Under the pieces are notes generated by a model, which saw nothing but the letters and a program-made list of their open reading frames with translations, was not told the DNA's origin and did no database searches. The position numbers were made by a program, and so were the translations under genes. A stretch of DNA of 20,160 nucleotides from Chromobacteriaceae bacterium (GTDB taxonomy: Bacteria; Pseudomonadota; Gammaproteobacteria; Burkholderiales; Aquaspirillaceae), in contig JASLDQ010000382.1 of assembly GCA_030151505.1 (NCBI GenBank), forward strand, positions 1 to 20,160. The letters are read 5' to 3'. How positions within the stretch are numbered: the first letter of the stretch is position 1; each line of letters starts with the position of its first letter. Shown one piece after another: positions 9,363-17,542 of the stretch.

Positions 9363-10997
9363 TTAAAGCACAAACTTGGCCAACTGGGTCTGCATGGTTT
9401 GCGCCGACGCGTGCAACCGTTGCGCCGCCGTGGCGGACTGCACGGCGGCGGCACTGTTTTCGCTGGAGATGCTTGCCAGCACCTCGACGTTCTCGCCGAT
9501 GTAGCGGCCTGATTCCGACTGCGCCTTGAGCGCCGAGCTGAGTTCGCTCAGCTCGGCATGCGAGGCCACCGCGCCGTCGCGCAGCTTGCCCAGCGGCTGG
9601 ACCAGCCCGCCCACCAGCGTCACGCCGAAGCTGACCAGTTTTTCTCCCTGCAGCAGGTTGTCGGCGGCGCGGCGGGTTTGCTGCTGCACCCACTGGATGG
9701 TTTCGCCGATTTCACCGGTCGCCGTCCGGGTCTTTTCCGCCAGGAGGCGCACCTCGTCCGCGACCACCGCAAAGCCCCGGCCCGATTCCCCGGCGCGGGC
9801 GGCTTCGATCGCGGCGTTGAGGGCGAGCAGATTGGTTTGTTCGGCCACCCCGGCGATCATCTGCACGATGCGGCTGATCTCATCGGTGCGCGCCGCCAGC
9901 GCCGATACGTCCTGCGCCGAGGTCTGGATCGCCTTGACCATCTTGCTGATTTCCTGCGCGGCCTGGGTGATGACCCGGTCGCTGCTGGAGGCCATCACCT
10001 GCGCGTTTTCGGCGCTTTGCAGCGCAAAACTGGCGTTGTCGGTGATCTGCGCGATGCTGGTCAGCATCTCCTCGACCGCTGCAGCCATGTTGCCGGCCGA
10101 CTGGCTTTCCATTTCGGTGGCGCTGGCGATCTGCTGCGCCGCCCCCGCCACTTCGCAGGCGACTTGTTCCACCTGTTCGCCCTCCCGTGCGATCAGGCGC
10201 AGGCTGCCGTGGAGCGTGTCGAGCAGGCCGTTGAAGGCCTGCACCGTGCGGGCGATCTCGTCCCGGCCGCTCACCGGGCTGCGCCGGCTCAGGTCGAGGT
10301 CCTGCCGTATCGTCTCGGTGGCTTCGCGCAGCGCGTCCAGGGGGCGGACGATGGACCGGACGATCCACTGGGCGACCCCGACGAAGCCCAGCACCGCGAT
10401 GACCAGCATCACCCGCATCGCGGTCTGGAGGGCGAACATGCGCTCGCTCTGGCCCGCCTGGACACTCTTCACCTTGCGCAGCGTCACGTGCGTCATCCGG
10501 TCGAGTTCCCGCGCCAGCGCCTGCGTGTGCGCTTCGTTCTCGAGCAGGCGTGCGCGGTACTGTTCAAGCTCGCGGGGATCGGTTTCGGCCTCGGCCAGCA
10601 AGCTATCCAGTTGCTCTCCAGTTTTCTGCCAGGCCTGCAGCGTGGGGGCCAGCGCGGTCCATGCCGCCCGAACTTCCGGGCTGAGGCGCAGCGCGGTGAA
10701 AGCCTGCTGCTCGGTCTCCAGCCGCGCCCACCTTTTGGCCAGCGCCGCGCGGGTCTGTTGCACCCACTCCGGCGTCGGCGCCGAACCATCCGCCAGCACG
10801 CCATATTGCGCGGCCCGGATGTCGGCGCTCACTTCCTGGATTTGCCCCAGTTGATGCAGGGCCGGCACATGCACGCTCGATACCCGATCCATGGTCTCGG
10901 TGGCCAGCTCCGTGCTCTGCCAGCCGACGAATCCCACTCCGGCGAGTGACAGCAGCCCGAGCAGGACCAGCAGAATCAATCGGCGCCGGATCGTCAT
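9363..10997 (-). CDS. Methyl-accepting chemotaxis protein (transmembrane chemoreceptor)
   Basis: This inner-membrane receptor senses a stimulus and controls the CheA kinase that steers flagellar rotation. The 544-residue protein has a first transmembrane helix (about 7-24) and a roughly 165-residue periplasmic region that is almost entirely helical, like a four-helix-bundle sensor. A second helix (about 193-213), a HAMP linker (about 214-266, with [14 protein letters not shown]) and the cytoplasmic signalling coiled coil follow. The highly conserved hairpin tip is present as [20 protein letters not shown], continuing to [10 protein letters not shown] (about 381-416). No C-terminal NWETF-type CheR/CheB tether is present. 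The ligand cannot be deduced. The ATG overlaps the stop of a 54-codon gene upstream, so the two are translationally coupled. No che or flagellar genes are in view. Confidence 0.95.
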   Translation of the reverse strand: MTIRRRLILLVLLGLLSLAGVGFVGWQSTELATETMDRVSSVHVPALHQLGQIQEVSADIRAAQYGVLADGSAPTPEWVQQTRAALAKRWARLETEQQAFTALRLSPEVRAAWTALAPTLQAWQKTGEQLDSLLAEAETDPRELEQYRARLLENEAHTQALARELDRMTHVTLRKVKSVQAGQSERMFALQTAMRVMLVIAVLGFVGVAQWIVRSIVRPLDALREATETIRQDLDLSRRSPVSGRDEIARTVQAFNGLLDTLHGSLRLIAREGEQVEQVACEVAGAAQQIASATEMESQSAGNMAAAVEEMLTSIAQITDNASFALQSAENAQVMASSSDRVITQAAQEISKMVKAIQTSAQDVSALAARTDEISRIVQMIAGVAEQTNLLALNAAIEAARAGESGRGFAVVADEVRLLAEKTRTATGEIGETIQWVQQQTRRAADNLLQGEKLVSFGVTLVGGLVQPLGKLRDGAVASHAELSELSSALKAQSESGRYIGENVEVLASISSENSAAAVQSATAAQRLHASAQTMQTQLAKFVL

Positions 10998-11158
10998 GCC
11001 AGCCCGCCTTCCGGCAGCAGACCGTCGTTGTCATCGTCCGGTTCCAGCATGTCGAGCAGGTTGCTCAGGGCGGCTTCGTGGAGCCGCAATCGTTCACACA
11101 CGACTTCAAGTTCACGGCAGATTGCATGGGACAACGAGGCGGCGGTCAGGTTCGGCAT
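10994..11158 (-). CDS. Small hypothetical protein coupled to the chemoreceptor
   Basis: This 54-codon open frame begins with ATG, has AGGAG nine bases upstream, and ends in a TGA that overlaps the receptor ATG by four bases. Those two features make it a credible gene. The product starts [20 protein letters not shown]. Residues 5-40 look like one amphipathic helix with two cysteines (14 and 21) and leucine-rich spacing ([16 protein letters not shown]). An acidic patch, EPDDDNDG, and a short Gly/Leu-rich tail follow. There is no signal peptide or membrane segment, so it should be cytoplasmic. I recognise no family. It may bind or help translate the receptor, or only serve as a coupled leader cistron. 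Confidence 0.65.
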   Translation of the reverse strand: MPNLTAASLSHAICRELEVVCERLRLHEAALSNLLDMLEPDDDNDGLLPEGGLA

Positions 11159-11201
11159 GGCGGACGGCTCCTGGTCAGTGGTGAGTCATGTCATGTGATT
11201 C

Positions 11202-11230
11202 AAAATATTTATTTGTCCTTGTTTGGTCAG
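11202..11230 (-). promoter_or_regulatory. Possible promoter of the small-gene/chemoreceptor pair
   Basis: On the minus strand CTGACC (11225-11230) and TATTTT (11202-11207) are spaced by 17 bases, each a 4/6 match to sigma-70 consensus, in the only AT-rich stretch upstream. I see no GCCGATAA-type flagellar sigma-28 -10 element. Confidence 0.35.
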
Positions 11231-11337
11231 AAAAGTAGCAGCGCTTGATGACAGGCTCGATGCAAAACCATGCAGGATTTATGAAACCGGAAGGGACGAG
11301 AGGCGCGGCTAGACGGTGAGCAGGGGGGGCCGCGCAC

Positions 11338-11363
11338 AAAAAAGCCCCGCGTGGGGCGGGGCT
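11338..11363 (-). terminator. Intrinsic terminator of the peroxidase gene
   Basis: AGCCCCGC (11343-11350) and GCGGGGCT (11356-11363) form an 8-pair stem with a 5-base loop. On the minus strand it is followed by a run of six T residues (11343 down to 11338), counting the last pair of the stem. It lies 24 bases after the peroxidase stop codon. Confidence 0.88.
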
Positions 11364-11387
11364 AGGCGGGCGATGGGGCCGGGCAGG

Positions 11388-12386
11388 TCAGTCGAAAGGC
11401 TGGGCGCGCGGGGTCGAGTTGTGCGACGGCGGCAGGATCGGCAGTTCCAGTCGCGGCTGGTCGCCGGTCAGGGTCTTGAGGAAGGCGACGATGTTGGCGT
11501 TTTCTTCCTTGCTGAAGTGGCGGCCCAGCTGCAGGCGGCCCATCACGTCCACCGCCTGCTCCAGCGTGTCGGCCGCGCCGTCGTGGAAGTACGGATAGGT
11601 CAGCTCGACGTTGCGCAGGGTCGGCACCTTGAAGTTGAAGCGGTCGGCATCGTTGCCGGTGACGGCGGCGCGGCCGATGGCGGCGTTGTCGGTCTTGTAC
11701 GGCTGCACCAGGCCCATTTTCTGGAACGAGGCGCCGCCCACGGCCGGGCCGTTGTGGCAGGCGACGCAGCCGCTGCTCTTGAACAGCTGGTAGCCAGCCA
11801 GCTCCTGCGCGCTCAGCACCTTCTTGTTGCCCTTCAGCCACTGGTCGAAGCGGGCGTTGGGGGTGACCAGCGTGTCCTCGAAGGCGGCAATGGCGTCGGT
11901 GATGCGGTCGATGTCGATCTTGTCGGAGCCGAACACCTGGGCGAACTCGGTGCGGTATTGCGGGATCGAGCGCAGCACGTCGACGGCGAGGGTGTGGGTC
12001 GAGGCCATTTCACCCGGGTTGGCGATCGGGCCGCCGGCCTGCTCCTTCAGGTCCTTCGCGCGGCCATCCCAGAACTGGGCCACGTTCAGGGTAGAGTTCA
12101 GCACAGTCGGCGAGTTGATCGGGCCTTTTTGCCAGTTGTGGCCGATGGAGGTCTTCAGGTTGTCCGACCCGCCCATGCTCAGGTTGTGACAGGAGTTGCA
12201 CGAGATGAAGCCGGAGCGGGACAGGCGCGGTTCAAACCACAGTTTCTTGCCCAGCTCGACCTTGGCCGGCTGGGTGATCTTGGCTGGCTGAATCGGCTGA
12301 ATCGGTTCGCTGTCGACCGCCAGTGCCCAGCCGGCGCTGCCGATCAGCACGAGGGCTGCGGAAAATTTGAGGGTGCGGTTCAGCAT
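11388..12386 (-). CDS. ccp: Di-haem cytochrome c peroxidase
   Basis: This periplasmic enzyme reduces hydrogen peroxide to water with electrons from small c-type cytochromes. The 332-residue precursor has a Sec signal peptide (basic MLNRTLK, hydrophobic run, cleavage after ALA near residue 23). Two haem-binding motifs follow, CNSCH (63-67) and CVACH (207-211), in the family's usual positions. The flanking motifs GKKLWFEPRLS, FWDGRA, VPTLRNVELTYPYFHDG and VDVMGRLQLG are characteristic of bacterial CcpA/Ccp. Met282 in the last is the likely distal ligand of the electron-transfer haem. AAGGAG precedes the start at good spacing. After the signal peptide comes an odd Gln-Pro repeat (IQPIQPAKITQP). 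A perfect FNR-type box upstream suggests induction under low oxygen, as known for E. coli and Pseudomonas homologues. Confidence 0.96.
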   Translation of the reverse strand: MLNRTLKFSAALVLIGSAGWALAVDSEPIQPIQPAKITQPAKVELGKKLWFEPRLSRSGFISCNSCHNLSMGGSDNLKTSIGHNWQKGPINSPTVLNSTLNVAQFWDGRAKDLKEQAGGPIANPGEMASTHTLAVDVLRSIPQYRTEFAQVFGSDKIDIDRITDAIAAFEDTLVTPNARFDQWLKGNKKVLSAQELAGYQLFKSSGCVACHNGPAVGGASFQKMGLVQPYKTDNAAIGRAAVTGNDADRFNFKVPTLRNVELTYPYFHDGAADTLEQAVDVMGRLQLGRHFSKEENANIVAFLKTLTGDQPRLELPILPPSHNSTPRAQPFD

Positions 12387-12465
12387 GTGTGCTCCTTGAC
12401 GGACAGTAAACCGGGTGGAAGCCGTGCATGATTAATGCATTTTTGGCTTTTTATCGATAGTCATC

Positions 12466-12471
12466 ATCATA
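12466..12471 (-). promoter_or_regulatory. Predicted -10 of the peroxidase promoter
   Basis: The minus strand reads TATGAT (5/6 match). It is 21 bases downstream of the FNR-type box, which places the box centre near -40 to -41 from the implied start site. This is the class II activator geometry and needs no -35. The implied 5' leader is about 73 bases. Confidence 0.6.
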
Positions 12472-12492
12472 TGGAGCTTGGTTTCGCCGATC

Positions 12493-12506
12493 TTGATTGC
12501 AATCAA
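12493..12506. promoter_or_regulatory. FNR/ANR-type binding site
   Basis: TTGAT-TGCA-ATCAA is an exact match to the FNR-family consensus TTGAT-N4-ATCAA. It lies 107 bases upstream of the peroxidase start and at class II spacing from TATGAT. The gene on the other side (gabD) runs in the same direction and ends before it, so the peroxidase gene is the only sensible target. Confidence 0.85.
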
Positions 12507-12548
12507 TGACAATTTGATTCATTCAGTAACTTGTCGCGATCGGGCATG

Positions 12549-12579
12549 AAAAACGCCACTTTTTCGCAAAAGTGGCGTT
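12549..12579 (-). terminator. Intrinsic terminator of the gabTD operon (possibly bidirectional)
   Basis: AACGCCACTTTT (12552-12563) and AAAAGTGGCGTT (12568-12579) pair perfectly over 12 bases around a TCGC tetraloop. On the minus strand the stem runs into TTTTT; on the plus strand it is followed by GTCTTTTT. It stands about 100 bases after the gabD stop and insulates the peroxidase promoter. Confidence 0.88.
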
Positions 12580-12675
12580 GTCTTTTTCGTTGCTGATGCA
12601 CCGGGGGTGGCGCGGCCCAGCGGCTGCCGCCGCCTGGAGGCCGGCCAGATGTGCGGCGAGCCGGTGGTCCCCGGT

Positions 12676-14136
12676 TCAGCGATCCAGCCCGGCCAGCAGC
12701 AGGTACTTGATTTCCAGATAGTCGTCGATGCCGAAGTGCGAGCCTTCGCGCCCCAGCCCGGACTGTTTCACCCCGCCGAACGGCGCGGCCTCGTTGGAGA
12801 TGATGCCGGTATTGATGCCGACCATGCCGTACTCCAGCCCCTCGGCCACGCGCCAGATGCGGCCGATGTCGCGGCTGTAGAAATAGCTGGCCAGGCCGAA
12901 CTCGGTGGCGTTGGCCATGCCGATCACCTCGGCTTCGTCATGGAACTTGAACAGCGGCGCCAGCGGGCCGAAGGTTTCCTCGCGCGCGACCTTCATCGCC
13001 TGGGTCACGCCGGTCAGCACGGTCGGCTCGAAGAAACGCCCGCCCAGATCGTGGCGCTGGCCGCCGGCGAGCAGGGTTGCCCCTTTGTGCAATGCGTCGG
13101 CGATGTGTTCTTCCACCTTGGCCACGGCCTTGTGGTCGATCAGCGGCCCCTGGGTGACGCCGGCGGCGAAGCCGTCGCCGACCTGGAGGCGGGAGACGGC
13201 CTCGGCGAACTTGGCGGCGAAGGCGTCGTATACCCCGGCCTGTATGTAGAGGCGGTTGGCGCAGACGCAGGTCTGGCCGGCGTTGCGGTACTTGCTGATC
13301 ATCGCGCCTTCCACCGCCGCGTCCAGATCGGCGTCGTCGAACACGATGAAGGGCGCGTTGCCGCCCAGTTCCATCGACACCTTCTTCACCGTCGGCGCAC
13401 ACTGCGCGATCAGCTGGCGGCCGATTTCGGTCGAGCCGGTGAAGGAGAACTTGCGCACCGCCGGATTGGCGGTCAGCTCGCCGCCGATGGCCGCGGCCGA
13501 ACCGGTCACCACATTGAACACCCCGGCCGGCACGCCGGCGCGCTCGGCCAGCACAGCTATCGCCAGCGCCGACAGCGGGGTCTGGCTGGCGGGCTTGAGC
13601 ACGATCGGGCAGCCGGCCGCCAGCGCCGGGCCGGCCTTGCGCGTGATCATCGCGTTGGGGAAGTTCCACGGCGTCACCGCCGCGCACACGCCGATCGGCT
13701 CCTTCAGCACCAGTACGCGCTTGTCGGCCTGGTGGGTGGGCACGGTGTCGCCGTAGATGCGGCGGGCTTCCTCGGCGTACCACTCCAGATAGCTCGCGCC
13801 GTAGGCGATCTCGCCGCGGGCCTCGGCCAGCGGCTTGCCCTGTTCGGCGGTCAGGATGACGGCCAGGTCGTCCTGTGCGGCCATCATCAGGTCGAACCAG
13901 CGGCGCAGGACGGTGGCGCGTTCCTTGGCGGTTTTTTTCTTCCAGGCCGGCCAGGCGCGCTCGGCTGCTTCGATCGCGCGGCGGGTCTCGGCCGCGCCCA
14001 TCTTCGGCACGGTGGCGATGATTTCGCCAGTGGCCGGGTTGTCCACCGCGAGGGTGTCGCCGCCGTCGGCGTCGCACCACTGGCCGTCGATAAAGCCCTG
14101 CTGGCGCAGGAGGCTCGGGTCTTTCAGGTTCAGCAT
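12676..14136 (-). CDS. gabD: Succinate-semialdehyde dehydrogenase (NADP+-type)
   Basis: GabD oxidises succinate semialdehyde to succinate, the second step of GABA breakdown, feeding the TCA cycle. The 486-residue protein matches the family length and start (MLNLKDPSLLRQQGFIDGQW against E. coli MKLNDSNLFRQQ). Aldehyde dehydrogenase motifs are complete: PWNFP (157-161), KPASQTP with Lys181/Ser184 suited to NADP+, FTGSTEIG (232-239), MELGGNAP with the general base Glu256, and GQTC with catalytic Cys290. A second cysteine two residues on (Cys292) matches the redox-sensitive pair reported for this family. The C-terminal PFGGVKQSGLGREGS is also typical. It lies 67 bases after gabT in the same direction, without a terminator between them, so it is the second gene of a gabTD operon. 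Confidence 0.95.
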   Translation of the reverse strand: MLNLKDPSLLRQQGFIDGQWCDADGGDTLAVDNPATGEIIATVPKMGAAETRRAIEAAERAWPAWKKKTAKERATVLRRWFDLMMAAQDDLAVILTAEQGKPLAEARGEIAYGASYLEWYAEEARRIYGDTVPTHQADKRVLVLKEPIGVCAAVTPWNFPNAMITRKAGPALAAGCPIVLKPASQTPLSALAIAVLAERAGVPAGVFNVVTGSAAAIGGELTANPAVRKFSFTGSTEIGRQLIAQCAPTVKKVSMELGGNAPFIVFDDADLDAAVEGAMISKYRNAGQTCVCANRLYIQAGVYDAFAAKFAEAVSRLQVGDGFAAGVTQGPLIDHKAVAKVEEHIADALHKGATLLAGGQRHDLGGRFFEPTVLTGVTQAMKVAREETFGPLAPLFKFHDEAEVIGMANATEFGLASYFYSRDIGRIWRVAEGLEYGMVGINTGIISNEAAPFGGVKQSGLGREGSHFGIDDYLEIKYLLLAGLDR

Positions 14137-14203
14137 ATCGGTGTCCGTGCAGAAAAAACGTAAAGGCGCGGCTGGCGCGAGCGAGCAGGTATCGCCTTGC
14201 AGG

Positions 14204-15472
14204 CTAGCCGGCCCGCAGCGCCGCTTCCAGTATGTCCAGCGCTTCGGCGAACACGCCGTCCTCGATGGTCAGCGGGAACAGGAAGCGCAGCACATTGTAG
14301 TGGGTGCCGCAACTCAGCAGGATCAGTCCGTGCGCCAGCGCGTGCTGCTGCACTTTCTTCGGCGTGTCGGCGTCCGGCGTGTGCGAGCCCGGCTGCATGA
14401 ACTCCACCGCCAGCATCCCGCCCAGACCGCGCACCTCGGCGATCTGCGGCACAGCCGCGCGCAGGCTTTCCAGCCGCGTCAGCAGTCGCTCGCCCAGTGC
14501 CTGCGCCCGTTCGCACAGCCGTTCGGCGGCAATCACCTCGAACACCGCCTCGGCCGCCGCCAGTGCCAGCGGGTTGCCGGCGTAGGTGCCGCCCAGCCCG
14601 CCCGGCGCGGGCGCGTCCATGATTTCGGCCCGGCCGGTGACGGCCGAGAGCGGAAAGCCGCCGGCCAGCGATTTGGCGGTGGTCATCAGGTCGGGGATCA
14701 CGCCGGAATGCTCCATCGCGAACAGGCGGCCGGTGCGGGCGAAGCCGGTCTGCACCTCGTCCGCGATCAGCAGGATGCCGTTCTCGTCGCACAGGCGGCG
14801 CAGCTGGTGCAGGAAGGAAAACGGCGTGACGTTGAAGCCGCCTTCGCCCTGGATCGGCTCGACGATGATGGCGGCCACGCGGTGGGGGTCGATGTCGCAT
14901 TTGAACAGCTTGTGCAGCCCGTCGAGCGCGTCCTGTTCCGACACGCCGTGCAGCGCATTGGGGTAGGGCGCATGGAACACGTCGGCGGGAAAGGGGCCGA
15001 AACCGAGCTTGTAGGGCGCGACCTTGCCGGTCAGGCCCAGGGTCATGTTGGTGCGGCCGTGGTAGCCGCCGTAGAAGGCGATCACGCCGGGCCGGCCGGT
15101 GTGGCAGCGGGCGATCTTGACCGCGTTTTCCACCGCTTCGGCGCCGGAGGTGAAGAAGGCGGTCTTCTTGGCGTGGCTGCCCGGCGTCAGCCGGTTGAGC
15201 TTTTCCGCCACCGACACGTACAGCTCGTAGGGCACGACCTGATAGCAGGTGTGGGAGAAGCGCGCCAGTTGCGCCGTCACCGCCGCCTGCACCTTGTCGT
15301 GCAGATGGCCGGTGTTGAGCACGCCGATGCCGCCGGCGAAGTCGATGTAGCGGTTTCCCTCCACATCCCAGACCTCGGCGTTCTTGGCCCGGGCAGCGTA
15401 GAAGTTGCCCATGATCCCCACGCCGCGCGGGGTCGCGGCTTCCTTGCGTTGCTGCAGTTCGGCGTTGTTCAT
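14204..15472 (-). CDS. gabT: 4-aminobutyrate aminotransferase
   Basis: GabT transfers the amino group of GABA to 2-oxoglutarate, giving succinate semialdehyde and glutamate, using pyridoxal phosphate. The product is 422 residues. Class III aminotransferase features are clear: DFAGGIGVLNTGHLH (about 45-58), TSGAEAVENAVKIAR (108-122), GGYHGRT (135-141), VEPIQGEGGF (204-213), LIADEVQTGFARTG and the PLP lysine at Lys267 in TTAKSLAGGFP. The C-terminal LILLSCGTHYNVLRFLFPLTI strongly resembles E. coli GabT. I chose the ATG at 15472 because GGAG precedes it by six bases and it aligns with the E. coli start; an in-frame TTG at 15493 would add seven residues. No divergent gabR-type regulator is adjacent. 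Confidence 0.94.
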   Translation of the reverse strand: MNNAELQQRKEAATPRGVGIMGNFYAARAKNAEVWDVEGNRYIDFAGGIGVLNTGHLHDKVQAAVTAQLARFSHTCYQVVPYELYVSVAEKLNRLTPGSHAKKTAFFTSGAEAVENAVKIARCHTGRPGVIAFYGGYHGRTNMTLGLTGKVAPYKLGFGPFPADVFHAPYPNALHGVSEQDALDGLHKLFKCDIDPHRVAAIIVEPIQGEGGFNVTPFSFLHQLRRLCDENGILLIADEVQTGFARTGRLFAMEHSGVIPDLMTTAKSLAGGFPLSAVTGRAEIMDAPAPGGLGGTYAGNPLALAAAEAVFEVIAAERLCERAQALGERLLTRLESLRAAVPQIAEVRGLGGMLAVEFMQPGSHTPDADTPKKVQQHALAHGLILLSCGTHYNVLRFLFPLTIEDGVFAEALDILEAALRAG

Positions 15473-15497
15473 CTCGGGCTCCATCCGCGTCAAGGGA

Positions 15498-15528
15498 AAC
15501 CGCCGGCAGGCCGGCCCGCCGGGCGGTT
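15498..15528 (-). other. GC-rich hairpin in the gabT leader
   Basis: The left arm (15498-15512, beginning AACCGCCGG) and the right arm (15513-15528, ending GGGCGGTT) are near-perfect reverse complements with a one-base bulge and one mismatch. The structure ends 26 bases before the gabT start codon. It might slow or modulate translation or transcription. There is no proper T-run. Confidence 0.4.
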
Positions 15529-15576
15529 CAGTCTCCGCTTATCCTAGCATCCGTCTAATAAAATGCTGCAATGGTT

Positions 15577-15590
15577 TTTAATATATTAAA
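15577..15590. promoter_or_regulatory. AT-rich palindrome upstream of gabT
   Basis: TTTAATATATTAAA is a perfect 14-base palindrome in otherwise GC-rich DNA, about 105 bases upstream of the gabT start. It could be an operator or an UP-like promoter element. The binding protein is unknown. Confidence 0.35.
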
Positions 15591-15762
15591 CGACTGGGCC
15601 GGGCCGGCGGGACGACGGGCTGTCTGCGGCCCTTGTGGCGGGAAACGGAGCGGCAGCGCCGATGACTCCAAACGCATCCGCCGCCACCCGAGCTTGAGGT
15701 GAAGGAGGGGCTGGGCGGATGCCAGCGGCAAAGGGGCGATCCGGAGGAGGGCGGCCAGCAAC

Positions 15763-15789
15763 AAAAACGCGCACCGGGGAGGTGCGCGT
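15763..15789 (-). terminator. Intrinsic terminator of the metXW operon
   Basis: ACGCGCACC (15767-15775) and GGTGCGCGT (15781-15789) form a perfect 9-pair stem with a 5-base loop. On the minus strand it is followed by TTTTTG. It lies about 27 bases after the metW stop codon. Confidence 0.87.
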
Positions 15790-15815
15790 CGAATGGGCGG
15801 GCCGTGGCGCGGGCG

Positions 15816-16403
15816 TCAGCGGCTGACGCGGTAGAAGGCCAGGCTGCCGAGCAGATTGGGCATGAAGTTGATGGTCTTGCCGCCGGTCATCACCCGCCGC
15901 TCGCGCACGCGGATGTTGTTCTTGGCGCACAAGGCGTCGAAGTCGCCCAGCATGCACCAGTGGATGTTGGGGGTGTTGTACCACTGGTAGGGCATGCGCT
16001 CGGACACCGGCATGCGGCCTTGCAGGATCTGCACGCGGTTGCGCCAGTAGCCGAAGTTGGGGAAGGTGACGATGGCCTCGCCGGCCACCCGCAGCATGTC
16101 AACCAGAATCTCTTCGGTATGGTGCATGGCCTGGATGGTCTGCGACAGCACCACGGTGTCGAAGCGGTCGGCCTCGAAGGTGGACAGGCCGGCTTCGAGG
16201 TCGCCCTGCAGGACGTTGATGCCGGCGGCGACGCCGGCGACCACGTTGTCCACGTCGATTTCGACGCCGTAGCCGCTGACGTTCTTGTGTTGCTGCAGAT
16301 AGGCCAGCAGCGCGCCGTCGCCGCAGCCCAGATCGAGCACGCGGCTCTTGGGGCGGATCCAGTCGGCGATCAGCTGCAGGTCGGGACGGAGTGTGGAGTT
16401 CAT
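15816..16403 (-). CDS. metW: Methionine biosynthesis protein MetW
   Basis: MetW is a small methyltransferase-fold protein almost always encoded directly after metX in proteobacteria and thought to support or activate the homoserine acyltransferase step. Its exact biochemical role is not settled. The 195-residue protein shows the SAM-binding loop [12 protein letters not shown] (about 22-33), GVEID (acidic loop), and the MetW-specific segments [15 protein letters not shown] and [15 protein letters not shown], ending in a conserved [10 protein letters not shown]. Its ATG overlaps the metX stop by four bases, indicating translational coupling in one operon. A strong terminator follows. Confidence 0.95.
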   Translation of the reverse strand: MNSTLRPDLQLIADWIRPKSRVLDLGCGDGALLAYLQQHKNVSGYGVEIDVDNVVAGVAAGINVLQGDLEAGLSTFEADRFDTVVLSQTIQAMHHTEEILVDMLRVAGEAIVTFPNFGYWRNRVQILQGRMPVSERMPYQWYNTPNIHWCMLGDFDALCAKNNIRVRERRVMTGGKTINFMPNLLGSLAFYRVSR

Positions 16404-17542
16404 GCGCCGACCTCCAGTGCGACGTTGTTCAGGTAGGCCCGCATCAGGGCGACGTAGGGCGGGTCGGTCATCAGGAAGGCGTCGTGGCCGTGGACCGATT
16501 CGATCTCGGCGTAGGCGACCTGCCGCTCGGCATCCACCAGCGCCTTGACCAGCTCCTTCGAGCGCTCCGGGCTGAAGCGCCAGTCCGAGGTGAAGCTCGC
16601 CACCAGAAAACGCGCCTGCGCCTTCTTCAGCGCGACGACCAGATCGCCTCCGTAGTCCTTGGCCGGGTCGAAATAGTCGAGCGCCTTGGTCATCAACAGA
16701 TAGGTGTTGGCGTCGAAGTAGTCGGAGAACTTGTCGCCCTGATAGCGCAGGTAGCTCTCGATTTCGAACTCGACCTCATAGCTGAACTTGTACTCGCCCG
16801 AACGCAGCATGCGGCCGAATTTCTCGCCCATGCCATCGTCGGACAGATAGGTGATGTGGCCGAGCATGCGCGCCAGCCGCAAGCCGCGGCGCGGGATGGC
16901 ATCGTGGCGGTAGAAGTCGCCGCCATGGAAATCCGGGTCGGTCAGGATGGCCTGACGCGCCACGTCGTTGAAGGCGATGTTCTGCGCGGTGAGCTTGGGG
17001 GCCGAGGCGATGACCAGCGCGTGGCCGACCCGTTCGGGGTGGCTCAGGGTCCACTGCAGCGCCTGCATCCCGCCGAGGCTGCCGCCGATGACCGCCGCCC
17101 AGCGCCCGATGCCGAGCCGGTCGGCCAGCCGCGCCTGCGCGGTGACCCAGTCGGCCACGGTGACGACCGGGAAGCGCGAACCCCAGGGCTGGCCGGTGGC
17201 CGGGTCGATCGACGAGGGGCCGGTCGAGCCGTGGCAGCCGCCGAGGTTGTTGAGGCCGACCACGAAGAAGCGCGACGTGTCGATCGGCTTGCCGGGGCCG
17301 ACCATGTTGTCCCACCAGCCGGCAGCCTTGTCGTCGGGACGGTGGCGTCCGGCGACATGGTGGTGGCCGGACAGCGCATGGCAGATCAGGATGGCGTTGC
17401 TGGCGTCGGCATTGAGCGTGCCGTAGGTCTCGAACATCAGGTCGTACTGTTCGAGCCGGCAGCCGGAGGCGAGTTCGAGCGGCGTGTCGAAATGCGCGCT
17501 TTGCGGCACGACGATGCCGACGGAGTTGTGTTGTGAGGTCAT
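16400..17542 (-). CDS. metX: Homoserine O-acyltransferase (probably O-succinyltransferase)
   Basis: MetX activates homoserine by acylation, the first dedicated step of methionine synthesis. The 380-residue alpha/beta-hydrolase protein has the oxyanion and early motifs ([41 protein letters not shown]) and the catalytic triad Ser155 in GGSLGGMQ, Asp320 in TSDWRFSP and His353 in GHDAFL. Arg322, two residues after the catalytic Asp, sits where succinyl-CoA-using MetX enzymes are reported to carry Arg and acetyl-CoA enzymes such as that of Haemophilus carry Leu. I therefore infer succinyl-CoA as donor, although the gene is usually annotated as acetyltransferase. It is the first gene of a metXW operon, with a weak ribosome binding site. 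Confidence 0.94.
   Translation of the reverse strand: MTSQHNSVGIVVPQSAHFDTPLELASGCRLEQYDLMFETYGTLNADASNAILICHALSGHHHVAGRHRPDDKAAGWWDNMVGPGKPIDTSRFFVVGLNNLGGCHGSTGPSSIDPATGQPWGSRFPVVTVADWVTAQARLADRLGIGRWAAVIGGSLGGMQALQWTLSHPERVGHALVIASAPKLTAQNIAFNDVARQAILTDPDFHGGDFYRHDAIPRRGLRLARMLGHITYLSDDGMGEKFGRMLRSGEYKFSYEVEFEIESYLRYQGDKFSDYFDANTYLLMTKALDYFDPAKDYGGDLVVALKKAQARFLVASFTSDWRFSPERSKELVKALVDAERQVAYAEIESVHGHDAFLMTDPPYVALMRAYLNNVALEVGA

Larger units (their letters stand above)
15473..15815. other. Non-coding gap between gabT and metW
   Basis: No gene is supported in these 343 bases. Reading along the minus strand, the gap holds the metW terminator (15763-15789), about 170 GC-rich bases with nothing recognised, an AT-rich block with a 14-base palindrome (15577-15590), and a GC hairpin (15498-15528) in the probable gabT leader. 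The gabT promoter must lie here. TTGCAG (15565-15570, minus strand) and TAGGAT are candidate hexamers, but their 19-base spacing is too wide to call confidently. Confidence 0.55.

Noticed and set aside
9166..9693. In-frame N-terminal extension of xth into the chemoreceptor gene
   Set aside because: Exonuclease III starts at MKIATWN in all relatives I know. The extension is low-complexity Arg/Ala/Pro/Gly sequence overlapping a conserved receptor end.
10998..11230. Flagellar sigma-28 promoter for the chemoreceptor operon
   Set aside because: Chemoreceptors are often sigma-28 dependent, but no GCCGATAA-like -10 with a TAAA-type -35 is present upstream.
12607..14163. A 518-codon plus-strand frame over gabD
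   Set aside because: It is antisense to a fully conserved aldehyde dehydrogenase; the composition is typical of a shadow frame.
13835..15547. A 570-codon plus-strand frame over gabT and the end of gabD
   Set aside because: It covers two recognised genes on the other strand and shows no motif of its own.
15555..15764. A 69-codon minus-strand frame between gabT and metW
   Set aside because: It has no ribosome binding site, a Pro/Arg/Leu-rich non-domain product, and overlaps the AT-rich promoter block and metW terminator.
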